From Paenibacillus taichungensis (GTDB lineage Bacteria; Bacillota; Bacilli; Paenibacillales; Paenibacillaceae), in assembly GCF_003287275.1 (NCBI RefSeq), contig NZ_QEVW01000009.1, positions 1 through 64,000 of the forward strand: a DNA stretch of 64,000 nt, given 5' to 3'. Of the stretch, positions 35,492 through 45,313 are shown piece by piece. The notes beneath the pieces were generated by a model. It was not told where the DNA came from and made no database searches. It saw nothing but the letters and a program-made list of their open reading frames with translations. How positions within the stretch are numbered: the stretch's first letter is position 1; every line of letters starts with the position of its first letter. Position numbers and translations under genes: made by a program.

Positions 35492-35531
35492 ATAACATTT
35501 TGAAGTTTAAAATGTTTGAGACTCCTGGGAA

Positions 35532-35563
35532 GAAGGTCCGAATCTATCGGACTTTCTTTTTTT
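35532..35563 (+). terminator. Terminator of gpr
   Basis: GAAGGTCCGA pairs with TCGGACTTTC (one G-T pair) around a 5-base loop and is followed by seven T residues. Confidence 0.88.
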
Positions 35564-35653
35564 GTGCAATCTTCTTTTTCCTGTTCTATCAAATCTGGCA
35601 GGCTCATAGAGTTGAAGTATAAGCGTTGTCCAGCAGGGAAGGAGACAGAAGCA

Positions 35654-36949
35654 ATGAACAAAATATTGGCCTGGAATATTGGTAAATGGAAAAAGAGATG
35701 TTTGCACGTGCTGGCCATGGGCCGTACGTTGTTGTTGCTTATGATCATATCTGCTTTGTTTTTTGTTGTACTCGGTCTAGGAGGCATGGCAGAGAAGCGT
35801 TTGAATAGCTCGCCCGTTTCTTCTATGAAAGGATTTGCGGGAGCCGTATCAAGCAGCTTTTTTGTGGACATGCTCGGCATGGAAATGCCTCATCTAGCTA
35901 AGAAAGATCAGGCTTCTGCATTTTCTGGTGAGAATCTGACTTCGTTTGTGTTCCAACTGCTGACGAATGTGAATCCGCAAGACCCCAAAAGCCTGATCGC
36001 TAGAGAAATGCCTGGCATGGGTTCCAATCAACCCGTACTGCTGCGACCGGGATCGGGGAATGAAAAAGCTGAAGCTCCAGAAGATTATCAGCCGGGTCCA
36101 GGACTCATTGATACGGCCTCGGCAGGCGGAGGGAAATCAGGTGGCGAGCAGCATATCCCGCCAGGTCAGGATAATCCCGATCCATCCGATCCAAAGGACC
36201 CCGGTGATGGTGAAGTAAAGGGTGATCCTCCACCGAAGAGTGGCGGTAAAGATGAACCGAGTAAACCAACGACAGGAAAAAAAGCGATCCTTGTCTACCA
36301 TTCTCATCCACGTGAAGGATACAATCCTCTCTTGGGCACGAAGAGTGACAATCCTTCCTCTGGTAAATCGACTGGTAATGTTTTTCAAGTGGGAACCTAC
36401 TTGACCGACAGTTTAGAGAAACTGGGGATTGGGGTGGAACATGCTAAGGAAGATTATCCGACCAAGGTAAAAGATTATAACTGGAATTATTCCTATAAAT
36501 ACTCTCGTCAGACAGTGAAAGCTGCACTCGCTCAAAATGACGATCTTACGTATCTCATCGATATCCACCGTGACTCTCAGCGTCATAACAAAACAACGAC
36601 GACCATTAATAATCTGGGTTATGCCAAAGTATATTTTATTATAGGACATGAAAATCCAAACTGGCAGCAGAATGAAGCCTTTGCGGCCAAAATTCATAAG
36701 AAGCTGGAAGCGAAGTATCCAGGGGTGTCTCGGGGCGTCTGGGGCAAAGATGGTGGCGGGGCCAACAATGGTGAATACAACCAGACGCTTTCTCCCAACA
36801 GCATATTGATTGAGATTGGCGGCATTGATAATACGGCTGCTGAACTGGAACGGACATCCAAAGTACTCGCCGACATGATTGCAGAGGTGTACTGGGATGA
36901 TCAGAAGGTGGACAAAGCGAGTGCGGAAAAGACGTCAAAAGGTGGCTAG
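35654..36949 (+). CDS. spoIIP: Stage II sporulation protein P (engulfment amidase/endopeptidase)
   Basis: A 431-aa membrane-anchored peptidoglycan hydrolase that works with SpoIID and SpoIIM to drive engulfment. An N-terminal helix at about residues 22-45 anchors it. A Pro/Gly/Asp-rich linker (about residues 135-205) follows, then the catalytic domain with ILVYHSHPREGYNPLL, the YLIDIHRDS stretch and a conserved C-terminal SILIEIGGIDNT. The His and Glu of HSHPRE are expected metal and catalytic residues. The frame is open upstream, but ATG 35654 after GGAAGGAGA decides the start. Confidence 0.95.
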   Translation: MNKILAWNIGKWKKRCLHVLAMGRTLLLLMIISALFFVVLGLGGMAEKRLNSSPVSSMKGFAGAVSSSFFVDMLGMEMPHLAKKDQASAFSGENLTSFVFQLLTNVNPQDPKSLIAREMPGMGSNQPVLLRPGSGNEKAEAPEDYQPGPGLIDTASAGGGKSGGEQHIPPGQDNPDPSDPKDPGDGEVKGDPPPKSGGKDEPSKPTTGKKAILVYHSHPREGYNPLLGTKSDNPSSGKSTGNVFQVGTYLTDSLEKLGIGVEHAKEDYPTKVKDYNWNYSYKYSRQTVKAALAQNDDLTYLIDIHRDSQRHNKTTTTINNLGYAKVYFIIGHENPNWQQNEAFAAKIHKKLEAKYPGVSRGVWGKDGGGANNGEYNQTLSPNSILIEIGGIDNTAAELERTSKVLADMIAEVYWDDQKVDKASAEKTSKGG

Positions 36950-37003
36950 TATTCTTGAGATGAAAGAATAGAAGACACAAAGATATAACAGGAGGCGAGG
37001 AAT

Positions 37004-37363
37004 GTGTCCAGATTCGGCAAAAGATTGTTTTCCATCTGTGTATTAATGTTGCTGGGTGTTCTGTTTGGAATGCAGCTGGCAGGCAGCAGCTTTAATAGGG
37101 GCGATGATTCGACCGGCAACCCTGCAGTGGTGAAAACTCAGCCGGTGTCACCGGTTGCCGAGTCTGTTCCGACCACGTCCGTAAAACAGGAGATTAAAGA
37201 ACCTCCAGCAGTACCTGTTCTGTCACCGAGTCAGGTGCTTGGTGCAGAGCAGAGCAAAGCGCCGGTCGACGTGCTGGCTGACAAAACGGCAGGTCTTCTT
37301 CAAAATCTGTCCCATAACGGAATGAAGTGGGTAGTATCCTTATTTAGCGGAGTCGCTGAATAA
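37004..37363 (+). CDS. yqxA: YqxA-like (DUF3679) protein
   Basis: A 119-aa protein with one N-terminal membrane helix (FSICVLMLLGVLFGMQLAG), a Pro/Val-rich variable middle and a short conserved C-terminus. The assignment rests mainly on its position between spoIIP and lepA, where B. subtilis has yqxA, and on the matching size and N-terminal helix. The start is GTG 37004 after AGGAGGCGAGG. The function is unknown. It is probably expressed with spoIIP. Confidence 0.7.
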   Translation: MSRFGKRLFSICVLMLLGVLFGMQLAGSSFNRGDDSTGNPAVVKTQPVSPVAESVPTTSVKQEIKEPPAVPVLSPSQVLGAEQSKAPVDVLADKTAGLLQNLSHNGMKWVVSLFSGVAE

Positions 37364-37443
37364 AAGGTTGTGACATATAGGCAAAATATACCCTTGGGAG
37401 TTCGCAATTGTGGCGCTAATTATAAAGTTGAGGCAACGCGGGA

Positions 37444-37472
37444 TTGATGCACCCTGCATCAACTGTTATAAT
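37444..37472 (+). promoter_or_regulatory. Promoter of lepA with an inverted repeat over the -35 box
   Basis: TTGATG (37444-37449), a 17-base spacer and TATAAT (37467-37472) with an extended TGT form a strong sigma-A promoter. The perfect inverted repeat TTGATGCA-CCC-TGCATCAA (37444-37462) covers the -35 box and half the spacer, the position of a repressor site. Confidence 0.7.
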
Positions 37473-37509
37473 GAAGTGATTGACACTAGGCTGTTTCTGG
37501 GGGTAAGGA

Positions 37510-39324
37510 ATGACTGACATTCGGGCAAGACAACGTAAAATTCGTAACTTTTCAATTATTGCACATATAGATCACGGCAAATCAACACTTGCGGACCGGA
37601 TCTTGGAGTACACAGGTGCGCTAACTACACGTGAAATGCAAGAACAAGTATTGGACCAAATGGAACTTGAACGCGAACGTGGAATTACGATCAAGTTGCA
37701 GGCGGTAGCGCTGACTTACAAAGCCGATGACGGCGAAGAGTATCTCTTGAATCTGATTGATACGCCTGGACACGTAGACTTCACATATGAAGTATCACGT
37801 AGCCTTGCTGCATGTGAAGGTGCTTTGCTGGTTGTGGATGCGGCACAGGGAATTGAAGCCCAGACGCTGGCTAACGTGTACCTGGCATTAGATAATGATC
37901 TTGAAATTTTACCGGTAATTAACAAGATTGACCTTCCAAGTGCTGACCCGGATCGGGTTAAACAGGAAGTGGAAGATGTCATTGGACTGGATACAAGCAA
38001 TGCGGTTTTGGCTTCAGCCAAGGCGGGTATCGGTATCAAAGAGATTCTGGAGCAAGTCGTGCAAAGTGTACCAGCTCCACAAGGTGATCCGGACCAGCCT
38101 TTGAAAGCGCTGATTTTTGACTCTCACTATGACCCGTACAAAGGGGTAATTGTTTACGTACGTGTTGTAGACGGCAAGATCAAATCAGGTTCCAAAATCA
38201 AAATGATGGCAACAGGCAAAACTTTTGAAGTCATTGAGGTTGGAGCGTTCAAACCTCGCATGACTATCGTGGACGAGCTGAACGTCGGTGATGTTGGATT
38301 TATCGTTGCAGGTATCCGTCATGTAGGCGATACACAAGTCGGGGATACGGTGACAGATGCCAAAAATCCAACACCTGAACCTTTGCCGGGTTACCGCAAA
38401 ATTAATCCAATGGTATACTGCGGTCTCTATCCGATTGAAACATCGGATTATGTTGACCTGCGTGAAGCGTTGGAGAAATTGCAGTTGAACGATGCTTCAC
38501 TCAGCTTTGAGCCGGAGACTTCCAGTGCACTCGGTTTTGGATTCCGTTGCGGATTCCTTGGATTGCTTCACATGGATGTTATCCAGGAGCGGATTGAGCG
38601 TGAGTTCAATATTCCACTGATTACGACTGCACCAAGCGTAATTTACCACGTGACGTTGACCAATGGTGAAGTTATGCAGATTGACAACCCATCCAACTAT
38701 CCTGAGGTGGGAAGAATTGATTACGTTGAAGAACCGTATGTTAAAGCTTCGATTATCGTACCAAATGATTATGTAGGTACCATTATGGAGCTTTGTCAGA
38801 ATAAACGCGGTGAATATGTGAATATGGAATATTTGGACACAACTCGGGTTACCATTACGTATGAGATCCCGTTGTCCGAGATTGTATATGACTTCTTCGA
38901 TCAATTGAAATCAAGCACCAAAGGATATGCATCCTTCGACTACGAGCTGTCCGGTTATCGTCAGTCCAATCTGGCGAAAATGGATATCTTGCTTAATGGT
39001 GAGCAAGTCGATGCCTTGTCCTTCATCGTTCACCGTGACCGTGCGTATAACCGCGGACGCATTATCTGTGAGAAGCTGCGCGAGCTGATTCCACGGCAAA
39101 TGTTCGAGGTGCCGATCCAAGCATCTGTGGGTACCAAAGTTGTAGCTCGTGAAACGGTAAAAGCAATGCGTAAAAACGTACTTGCCAAGTGTTATGGCGG
39201 TGACATCTCGCGGAAACGGAAACTGCTCGAGAAGCAGAAGGAAGGTAAGAAGCGGATGAAGCAGGTTGGTAACGTAGAGGTTCCGCAGGAAGCGTTCATG
39301 GCGGTGCTGAAAATTGATGATTAA
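37510..39324 (+). CDS. lepA: Elongation factor 4 (LepA)
   Basis: A 604-aa ribosome-binding translational GTPase, implicated in back-translocation and initiation. The G motifs are [10 protein letters not shown] (G1), RGITI (G2), DTPGHVDF (G3), NKIDL (G4) and SAKAGIG (G5). Domain II, the EF-G-like domains and the LepA-specific C-terminal domain ([20 protein letters not shown]) follow. ATG 37510 follows GGGGGTAAGGA. It has its own promoter and is followed by a repeat-rich spacer with a terminator. Confidence 0.98.
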   Translation: MTDIRARQRKIRNFSIIAHIDHGKSTLADRILEYTGALTTREMQEQVLDQMELERERGITIKLQAVALTYKADDGEEYLLNLIDTPGHVDFTYEVSRSLAACEGALLVVDAAQGIEAQTLANVYLALDNDLEILPVINKIDLPSADPDRVKQEVEDVIGLDTSNAVLASAKAGIGIKEILEQVVQSVPAPQGDPDQPLKALIFDSHYDPYKGVIVYVRVVDGKIKSGSKIKMMATGKTFEVIEVGAFKPRMTIVDELNVGDVGFIVAGIRHVGDTQVGDTVTDAKNPTPEPLPGYRKINPMVYCGLYPIETSDYVDLREALEKLQLNDASLSFEPETSSALGFGFRCGFLGLLHMDVIQERIEREFNIPLITTAPSVIYHVTLTNGEVMQIDNPSNYPEVGRIDYVEEPYVKASIIVPNDYVGTIMELCQNKRGEYVNMEYLDTTRVTITYEIPLSEIVYDFFDQLKSSTKGYASFDYELSGYRQSNLAKMDILLNGEQVDALSFIVHRDRAYNRGRIICEKLRELIPRQMFEVPIQASVGTKVVARETVKAMRKNVLAKCYGGDISRKRKLLEKQKEGKKRMKQVGNVEVPQEAFMAVLKIDD

Positions 39325-39325
39325 T

Positions 39326-39419
39326 AATTCAATTTTGGGTACAACACAGAATGTGTGTATCAAAATTGAATTGTAAGCCGTTTGCTTGCAAACGCGGGTA
39401 CAACACAGAATGTGTGTAT
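39326..39419 (+). repeat. Hairpin and 24-bp direct repeat pair after lepA
   Basis: The 24-mer GGGTACAACACAGAATGTGTGTAT, shown here as GGGTACAACACAG + AATGTGTGTAT, occurs at 39337-39360 and again at 39396-39419. The first copy lies in the loop of a perfect 12-bp stem (39326-39337 with 39361-39372). A second small hairpin, CGTTTGC/GCAAACG, lies at 39379-39394. The origin is unknown. Confidence 0.75.
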
Positions 39420-39456
39420 TCAAATTAGATTACAGAATAACCAATAAACCAAGCTG

Positions 39457-39486
39457 AAAGGGAAGCCGGATGGCTTTCCTTTTTTC
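39457..39486 (+). terminator. Terminator of lepA
   Basis: GGGAAGCC pairs with GGCTTTCC around a GGAT loop, and a run of T residues follows. Confidence 0.88.
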
Positions 39487-39505
39487 AAATAGAGGGGGAC
39501 TTGCC

Positions 39506-40690
39506 ATGACATTGGCAGCACACAGCCGGAAGACAGGTGCACCCCAAGCGGTGTATCTTCACATTCCCTTTTGCACAAATAAATGTTTTTACTGCGATTT
39601 TAACTCCTATGTATTAAAGGACCAGCCCGTTATGCAGTACCTTGAAGCGCTGGAACGGGAGATGGAACATACGGTTAAAGCGAATCCGCCGGGAGAAATC
39701 AAAACCATATTTGTGGGCGGCGGTACGCCAACTGCACTGAAACCGGACGAAATGGCCGTATTCCTGAAGTCCGTCAAAACCTATTTTCCGAATTGGGCAG
39801 ATGATATTGAGTTTTCAATGGAAGCTAACCCGGGCACGACCGATGCAGAGAAGCTCGCAGTTATGAAAGAAGGCGGAGTGAACCGTGTCAGCTTTGGAGT
39901 ACAGGCTTTTCAAAATGATCTGTTGACAGGTATTGGCCGGATTCATAATACAGATGATGTATACCGCAGTTTGGAAAATGCCCGAGCAGCTGGATTGCAT
40001 AACTTGTCCATTGACCTGATGTTTGGTTTGCCAAACCAGACGGTTGAGAACCTAAACGAGAGTATCGACAAAGCGCTGGAACTGGATCTGCCGCATTACT
40101 CGATATACAGCCTGAAGGTGGAAGAAAATACACTTTTCCACACGTTGTATCAGAAGAACCAGCTACCGCTTCCTCATGAAGACGACGAGTTGCAAATGTA
40201 TCTTCTATTAATGAAGCGTATGAAAGAAGCGGGTTACGGACAATACGAGATCAGTAACTTTGCCAAACCCGGCTTCGAGAGCCGTCACAATATTACGTAC
40301 TGGCGTAATGAGGACTACTACGGTCTGGGTGCAGGTGCGCATGGATATGTAGGCCGCGAACGCCATATGAATATAAAAGGTATAAACCCGTATGTTGAAG
40401 CTTCCAAAGGAGGTCTGCCGCGTCTCGATCATTTTGAGATCAGCCGCGCCGAGGCAATGGAAGATTATCTGATGGTTGGGTTGAGAATGCTGGAAGGTGC
40501 TTCATCCTCACGGTTTAGTGATCAGTTTGGGGAGCCTATGGAGGAAGTGTTTGCGAAGCCTTTGGGCAAAATGTTGAATGCAGGACTGCTGGAGAAGACG
40601 CCAGACGGCTTCCGGCTTAGTGAACAGGGCATCCTGTTCGGAAATGACGTTTTTGCCGAGTTTATCGGTTCCATATCGCTGAATTCGTAG
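39506..40690 (+). CDS. hemW: Heme chaperone HemW (HemN-like radical SAM protein)
   Basis: A 394-aa radical SAM protein of the HemN/HemW group. The 4Fe-4S motif is CTNKCFYCDF (CxxxCxxC). It lacks the extra N-terminal CX residue of true coproporphyrinogen dehydrogenase (HemN). It also has EANPGTTDAEKL, GVQAFQNDLL and LDLMFGLPNQT-type stretches and a C-terminal HemN domain. HemW proteins bind heme and are thought to insert it into respiratory enzymes. ATG 39506 has GAGGGGG before it. The frame is open upstream into the lepA terminator. Confidence 0.93.
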   Translation: MTLAAHSRKTGAPQAVYLHIPFCTNKCFYCDFNSYVLKDQPVMQYLEALEREMEHTVKANPPGEIKTIFVGGGTPTALKPDEMAVFLKSVKTYFPNWADDIEFSMEANPGTTDAEKLAVMKEGGVNRVSFGVQAFQNDLLTGIGRIHNTDDVYRSLENARAAGLHNLSIDLMFGLPNQTVENLNESIDKALELDLPHYSIYSLKVEENTLFHTLYQKNQLPLPHEDDELQMYLLLMKRMKEAGYGQYEISNFAKPGFESRHNITYWRNEDYYGLGAGAHGYVGRERHMNIKGINPYVEASKGGLPRLDHFEISRAEAMEDYLMVGLRMLEGASSSRFSDQFGEPMEEVFAKPLGKMLNAGLLEKTPDGFRLSEQGILFGNDVFAEFIGSISLNS

Positions 40691-40703
40691 CTTGAAATTC
40701 TAT

Positions 40704-40745
40704 ACGCTCTGTTGTATATTTATTCATATTGATTTTACAGAGCGT
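40704..40745 (+). repeat. 9-bp inverted repeat after hemW
   Basis: ACGCTCTGT (40704-40712) and ACAGAGCGT (40737-40745) are perfect inverse copies 24 bases apart. No T tract follows, so it is at best a weak terminator or an mRNA-stabilising hairpin. Confidence 0.4.
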
Positions 40746-40807
40746 GTGATTTATACAACTACGAAGTCGGCTTTCCTCTGGAAAGCTTCTTATAGGAGGA
40801 GAGCTGG

Positions 40808-41278
40808 ATGTCGGCCATATGCAGAAAAGCCGTACCGGAAGATGTTGAACCATTATTTGAAATGATTAAGGGCTATGCAGAGCGTGGAATCATGCTTCCG
40901 CGTTCACGGGAAGTACTGCAACGGCAGCTGGAGCACTTTGTTGTAGCGGAAGTGAATGGTCAGGTTGTAGGCTGTGGATCTCTCTGCCGTCTGGGAAATG
41001 ATCTGGTGGAAGTCAGATCGCTCGGCATCTCCGAAGGTCACAAAGGCATGGGCATTGGCTCACTGCTGCTGGACCGACTGGTAGAGGAAGCGGAGAAACA
41101 GCAAATTCCCAAGGTCATGGCATTGACATATGAAGTGTCCTTTTTTCTCAAAAACGGTTTTGCCGTTGTGAATAAGGAGATTTTCCCGGAAAAAGTATGG
41201 ACCGACTGTGTTCATTGCAGCAAACAGGATTGCTGTGATGAGATTGCTGTATTAAAAGAGTTGAATATTTCAGCCTGA
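40808..41278 (+). CDS. GNAT N-acetyltransferase (ArgA-like)
   Basis: A 156-aa acetyltransferase. The acetyl-CoA site is seen as VRSLGISEGHKGMGIGSLLLDRL (residues 73-95), with the beta-bulge and Q/R-x-x-G-x-G/A pattern given as GHKGMGIG. The C-terminus FLKNGFAVVNKEIFPEKVW followed by DCVHCSKQDCCDE is characteristic of single-domain N-acetylglutamate synthase-like proteins (ArgA group). An AGGAGGAGAG site lies before ATG 40808. The arginine-pathway role is inferred from these tail motifs only. Confidence 0.82.
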   Translation: MSAICRKAVPEDVEPLFEMIKGYAERGIMLPRSREVLQRQLEHFVVAEVNGQVVGCGSLCRLGNDLVEVRSLGISEGHKGMGIGSLLLDRLVEEAEKQQIPKVMALTYEVSFFLKNGFAVVNKEIFPEKVWTDCVHCSKQDCCDEIAVLKELNISA

Positions 41279-41287
41279 TAAATGAAT

Positions 41288-41338
41288 GAACCGTATGGAT
41301 TGAGCCGAGTATACTCTATCTCACCTGCGGTTCTTTTT
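41288..41338 (+). terminator. Terminator of the acetyltransferase gene
   Basis: GAACCG pairs with CGGTTC across a long loop that contains a smaller TGAG/CTCA stem, followed by TTTTTAA. Confidence 0.55.
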
Positions 41339-41423
41339 AATTCATAAGATGCACAGTAAAGTTGTTATGTCTTGGAGACATTGGTCTATACTATAAATAG
41401 ATGAGCGTACTCATCAAACTGAC

Positions 41424-41453
41424 TTGACAATGCTCACGTCATTTTGGTATTTT
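41424..41453 (+). promoter_or_regulatory. Sigma-A promoter of the hrcA operon
   Basis: TTGACA (41424-41429) and TATTTT (41448-41453) are separated by 18 bases. The start would fall just before the CIRCE element. Confidence 0.7.
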
Positions 41454-41464
41454 TGTATTACCGC

Positions 41465-41491
41465 TTAGCACTCATCTAACCGGAGTGCTAA
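41465..41491 (+). promoter_or_regulatory. CIRCE operator
   Basis: TTAGCACTC, nine bases, GAGTGCTAA: a perfect match to the HrcA-binding CIRCE consensus. It lies just downstream of the promoter and upstream of hrcA, so HrcA represses its own operon. Heat relieves this through GroEL titration, as known in Bacillus. Confidence 0.98.
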
Positions 41492-41531
41492 CGACATGGG
41501 ACAGTACAGTCAGAAGGAGGGAATACTCACC

Positions 41532-42563
41532 ATGTTAACAGAGCGTCAACGAATGATTCTGAACGCCATAGTGGATGACTATATCCGTTCAGCTGAGCCC
41601 GTAGGGTCCCGGAGCATTTCCAAAAGGGGAGATGTTGGATACAGTCCGGCGACGATCCGTAATGAAATGGCGGACCTTGAAGATATGGGCTTTCTGGAAC
41701 AGCCGCATACATCGGCTGGTCGCATACCTTCGCACAAAGGCTATCGATATTATGTCGATCATTTGGTTCCCTGGAATCAGGTGGAGCCACAAGAGCTGGA
41801 CGACCTGAAGTCATTTTTCGCAGAAAAGCTGAACGTGATGGAACAAGTTATTCAGCATGCCTCAGTCATTTTGTCGCATATGACGAATTATACTTCGATC
41901 CTGCTTGGACCGGAAGTTTTTCACACGTCACTTCGTCATTTTCAGCTGCTTCCGCTTAATGAAAACGAGGCTGTAGCCATTATCGTAACGAACACGGGTC
42001 AGGTGGAGAACAAGACGGTTCAGATTCCACCCGAAATTTCGGTAGCGGAGATGGAAAATGTAGTTCGCTTATTAAACACCAAGCTGGTCGGCGTGCCAAT
42101 TTACAAATTAAAGTCTCGTCTCTACACCGAGCTTGGGCAAGAGATGGAACGGCATATTACACGTTATGAGGAAGTCATGCAGGTGCTGAACAGTGCCTTT
42201 GACAACGAGCATGACAATCGTCTGTTCCTTAGTGGTGCCACCAATATGTTGACTCAGCCAGAATTTAGAGATATTGAAAAGGTAAAAGATATTCTTGACC
42301 TGCTGGATGAGACACCAACACTCATGAAATTGATGATGCCCGTGCAGGGTGGATCTGGTATTCAGGTGCGAATAGGTACCGAGAATGATCATGAAGCCTT
42401 CGCCAATTGCAGCCTGATAACGGCATCCTATTCATTGGATGGAGAGGCTTTGGGCTCCATCGGAATTTTGGGACCTACGCGAATGGATTACGCACGTGTC
42501 ATTCATATTTTAAATACATTATCCCGTGATTTGACGGCCATGCTAACGCATCGCTTCAAATAA
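41532..42563 (+). CDS. hrcA: Heat-inducible transcription repressor HrcA
   Basis: A 343-aa repressor. The N-terminal winged helix reads LTERQRMILNAIVDDYI and SYSPATIRNEMADLEDMGFL-type sequence (here GYSPATIRNEMA), with QPHTSAGRIPSHKGYRYYVD after it. The C-terminal GAF-like dimerisation domain ends DYARVIHILNTLSRDLTAML. ATG 41532 is chosen because GAAGGAGGGAAT lies upstream and the family starts there. It heads the hrcA-grpE-dnaK-dnaJ operon. Confidence 0.97.
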   Translation: MLTERQRMILNAIVDDYIRSAEPVGSRSISKRGDVGYSPATIRNEMADLEDMGFLEQPHTSAGRIPSHKGYRYYVDHLVPWNQVEPQELDDLKSFFAEKLNVMEQVIQHASVILSHMTNYTSILLGPEVFHTSLRHFQLLPLNENEAVAIIVTNTGQVENKTVQIPPEISVAEMENVVRLLNTKLVGVPIYKLKSRLYTELGQEMERHITRYEEVMQVLNSAFDNEHDNRLFLSGATNMLTQPEFRDIEKVKDILDLLDETPTLMKLMMPVQGGSGIQVRIGTENDHEAFANCSLITASYSLDGEALGSIGILGPTRMDYARVIHILNTLSRDLTAMLTHRFK

Positions 42564-42603
42564 GGGAATTGAAGCATTTCATTCTTATAAGGAGGTGAAC
42601 ATC

Positions 42604-43179
42604 TTGAAAGAGGAGCAATCATTCGCAGCAGAAGAACAGGAACAACAAGCAACTACAGCAGCGGAACAGGAGCCTGTCAACGAAGCCGGAGCTGCAGAAG
42701 CACAGGCGGAAGAGATGACAGATCAGGAGCAAGATGAGATCGCACGTTTGAAGGCGGAAGCCGAGGAACATCAACAACGTTTTGTCCGTGCGCAAGCTGA
42801 TTTTGATAACTTCCGTCGTCGTACACAAAAAGAAAAAGAAGAACTGGCGAAATACGCTTCGATGAAGCTGGTCACCGAATTGGTGCCGGTTATTGATAAT
42901 TTCGAGCGTGCCATGGCTACTGTACCGGAAGGTACGGAAGTCGAGTCCTTCTCCAAAGGCATCGAAATGATCTTCCGTCAACTGGAGACTGTGCTTAACA
43001 ATGAAGGTCTGACGTCAATGGATACGGTAGGACAACCGTTTAATCCTGAATTCCACCAGGCGATCATGTCCGTGGAGAGCGACGAGTATGAAGAAGGTAC
43101 CGTTGTCGAGGAAGTCCAAAAAGGCTACATGTTGAAGGATAAAGTACTTCGTCCGGCTATGGTCAAAGTTAGCTCATAA
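42604..43179 (+). CDS. grpE: Nucleotide exchange factor GrpE
   Basis: A 191-aa co-chaperone releasing ADP from DnaK. The N-terminal 50 residues are Glu/Gln/Ala-rich. A long coiled-coil helix (EIARLKAEAEEHQQRFVRAQ) and RAQADFDNFRRRTQKEKEE precede the C-terminal beta domain (GQPFNPEFHQAIM and GYMLKDKVLRPAMVKV). The start is TTG 42604, seven bases after AAGGAGGTG. GTG 42595 is inside the ribosome site. Confidence 0.97.
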   Translation: MKEEQSFAAEEQEQQATTAAEQEPVNEAGAAEAQAEEMTDQEQDEIARLKAEAEEHQQRFVRAQADFDNFRRRTQKEKEELAKYASMKLVTELVPVIDNFERAMATVPEGTEVESFSKGIEMIFRQLETVLNNEGLTSMDTVGQPFNPEFHQAIMSVESDEYEEGTVVEEVQKGYMLKDKVLRPAMVKVSS

Positions 43180-43339
43180 ATTTCTATTACAGAATGAATA
43201 ATTGAGTTCACTCTTGATTGTACGATGCCACCGAAGTTTAATATAAAGGTTAGTACACACATAGAGCACGATTAGGAACAACAAATACAAATAAGGATCA
43301 ATCTGATCCATTTAAATTGTCGAGGGAGGAAATTTTCCG

Positions 43340-45184
43340 ATGAGCAAAGTAATCGGTATTGACTTAGGAACAACAAACTCATGCGTAGCGGTTATGGAAG
43401 GCGGCGAGGCTGTCGTTATTCCAAATCCGGAAGGCGCACGTACAACCCCATCCGTAGTGGGTTTCAAAAAAGATGGAGAACGCGTTGTCGGTGAAACGGC
43501 TAAACGTCAAGCGATCACAAATCCGGATCGTACGATCATGTCGATCAAACGTCATATGGGTACATCCCACAAAGAAACAATCGATAGCAAAGACTACTCT
43601 GCACAAGAGATCTCTGCAATCATCCTGCAAAAACTGAAATCCGATGCTGAAGCATATCTGGGTCAAACCGTAACTCAAGCGGTTATTACCGTACCAGCTT
43701 ACTTCAATGACAGCCAGCGTCAAGCAACAAAGGATGCAGGTAAAATCGCAGGTCTGGAAGTTCTGCGTATCGTCAACGAGCCAACAGCAGCAGCTTTGGC
43801 ATACGGTATGGAAAAATCCGAAGACCAAACGATTCTCGTATATGACTTGGGTGGCGGTACATTCGACGTATCCATCCTTGAACTGGGTGACGGCTTCTTC
43901 GAAGTTAAAGCAACTAGTGGGGATAACCAACTGGGTGGCGATGACTTCGACCAAGTAATCATTGATTATCTCGTAAGTGAGTTCAAAAAAGATCAAGGTA
44001 TTGACTTGAGTAAAGATAAAGCAGCGGTTCAACGTTTGAAAGATGCAGCGGAAAAAGCGAAAAAAGAACTTTCCGGCGTATTGACTACAACCATTTCCCT
44101 GCCGTTCATTACTGTGGCTGATGGCGTTCCTCAACATTTGGAGTTGAACCTGAGCCGTGCGAAATTTGAAGAAATCTCTGCTGGTCTGGTTGAGCGTACG
44201 CTTGAACCAACTCGTCGTGCATTGAGCGATGCTGGAATGACAGCTAACGATATCGACAAGATCGTATTGGTTGGTGGTTCAACACGTATTCCTGCAGTAC
44301 AGGAAGCAATCAAAAAACTGACAGGTAAAGAGCCTCATAAAGGGGTTAACCCGGATGAAGTTGTAGCTTTGGGTGCTGCTGTACAAGCGGGCGTACTGAC
44401 AGGTGACGTGAAAGACGTTGTATTGCTTGACGTAACTCCATTGTCCCTGGGTATTGAAACTGCGGGTGGCGTATTCACTAAAATGATCGAGCGCAATACA
44501 ACGATCCCTACAAGCAAGTCCCAAGTATTCTCCACTTATGCGGACAACCAACCTAGCGTTGAGATTCACGTTCTGCAAGGGGAGCGCGAGATGGCAGCGG
44601 GTAACAAATCCCTCGGTCGCTTCATGCTGGGAGATATTCCTCCAGCTCCACGTGGCGTTCCGCAAATCGAAGTTAGCTTCGATATTGATGCCAACGGTAT
44701 CGTTAATGTATCTGCAACAGACAAAGGTACAAACAAAACTCAAAAAATCACCATCACTTCTTCCAGCGGTTTGAGCGATGCTGAAGTTGAGCAAATGATG
44801 AAAGATGCTGAGCTGCATGCGGAAGAAGATAAAAAACGCAAAGAACTCGTTGAAGCGAAAAACAGCGCAGATCAACTGATCTACTCTGTTGACAAAACGA
44901 TTAAAGATCTTGGCGAAAAAGCAGACGCTGGTGAAGTTGAAAAAGCGAATGCTGCAAAAGAAAAACTGCAAGGCGTTCTGGCTTCCGACAATCTGGAAGA
45001 CATCAAAGCCGCTACAGAAGAACTGACAGAGATCGTTCAACAACTGTCTGTAAAACTGTATGAGCAAGCACAAGCTCAAGAGCAAGCAGCTCAAGGTGCT
45101 GAAGAGCAACAAGGTTCTGCAAAACGTGACAACGTCGTAGACGCTGATTACGAAGTTGTGGATGAAGATAAAAAACAAAATTAA
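43340..45184 (+). CDS. dnaK: Chaperone DnaK (Hsp70)
   Basis: A 614-aa ATP-dependent chaperone. The ATPase signatures are [33 protein letters not shown] and [16 protein letters not shown]. The substrate-binding domain starts [17 protein letters not shown], and the acidic tail ends [12 protein letters not shown]. As in other Gram-positive DnaK proteins, a segment of the ATPase domain is shorter than in E. coli. ATG 43340 follows GAGGGAGGAAA. Codon use is strongly biased, as expected for an abundant protein. Confidence 0.99.
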   Translation: MSKVIGIDLGTTNSCVAVMEGGEAVVIPNPEGARTTPSVVGFKKDGERVVGETAKRQAITNPDRTIMSIKRHMGTSHKETIDSKDYSAQEISAIILQKLKSDAEAYLGQTVTQAVITVPAYFNDSQRQATKDAGKIAGLEVLRIVNEPTAAALAYGMEKSEDQTILVYDLGGGTFDVSILELGDGFFEVKATSGDNQLGGDDFDQVIIDYLVSEFKKDQGIDLSKDKAAVQRLKDAAEKAKKELSGVLTTTISLPFITVADGVPQHLELNLSRAKFEEISAGLVERTLEPTRRALSDAGMTANDIDKIVLVGGSTRIPAVQEAIKKLTGKEPHKGVNPDEVVALGAAVQAGVLTGDVKDVVLLDVTPLSLGIETAGGVFTKMIERNTTIPTSKSQVFSTYADNQPSVEIHVLQGEREMAAGNKSLGRFMLGDIPPAPRGVPQIEVSFDIDANGIVNVSATDKGTNKTQKITITSSSGLSDAEVEQMMKDAELHAEEDKKRKELVEAKNSADQLIYSVDKTIKDLGEKADAGEVEKANAAKEKLQGVLASDNLEDIKAATEELTEIVQQLSVKLYEQAQAQEQAAQGAEEQQGSAKRDNVVDADYEVVDEDKKQN

Positions 45185-45227
45185 TTCACGATTCTTAGTG
45201 AATTAATCATCGGTGACGTTCGGATCG

Positions 45228-45273
45228 AAGGGAAAGTCATAGCCGGGGCTCCCGTGCTTTGGCTTTCCTTTTG
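45228..45273 (+). terminator. Terminator-like hairpin between dnaK and dnaJ
   Basis: AAGGGAAAG pairs with CTTTCCTT through a long imperfect stem containing AGC/GCT, followed by TTG. It could reduce read-through so that dnaJ is made at a lower level than dnaK. Confidence 0.5.
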
Positions 45274-45313
45274 TCACGATGTGCGATATGGTGAATGATA
45301 TGGGGGTGGAAGA

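Noticed and set aside
39326..39419. CRISPR-like repeat after lepA
   Set aside because: Only two repeat units occur, with one unequal spacer and no cas genes. They lie in hairpins at a gene end.
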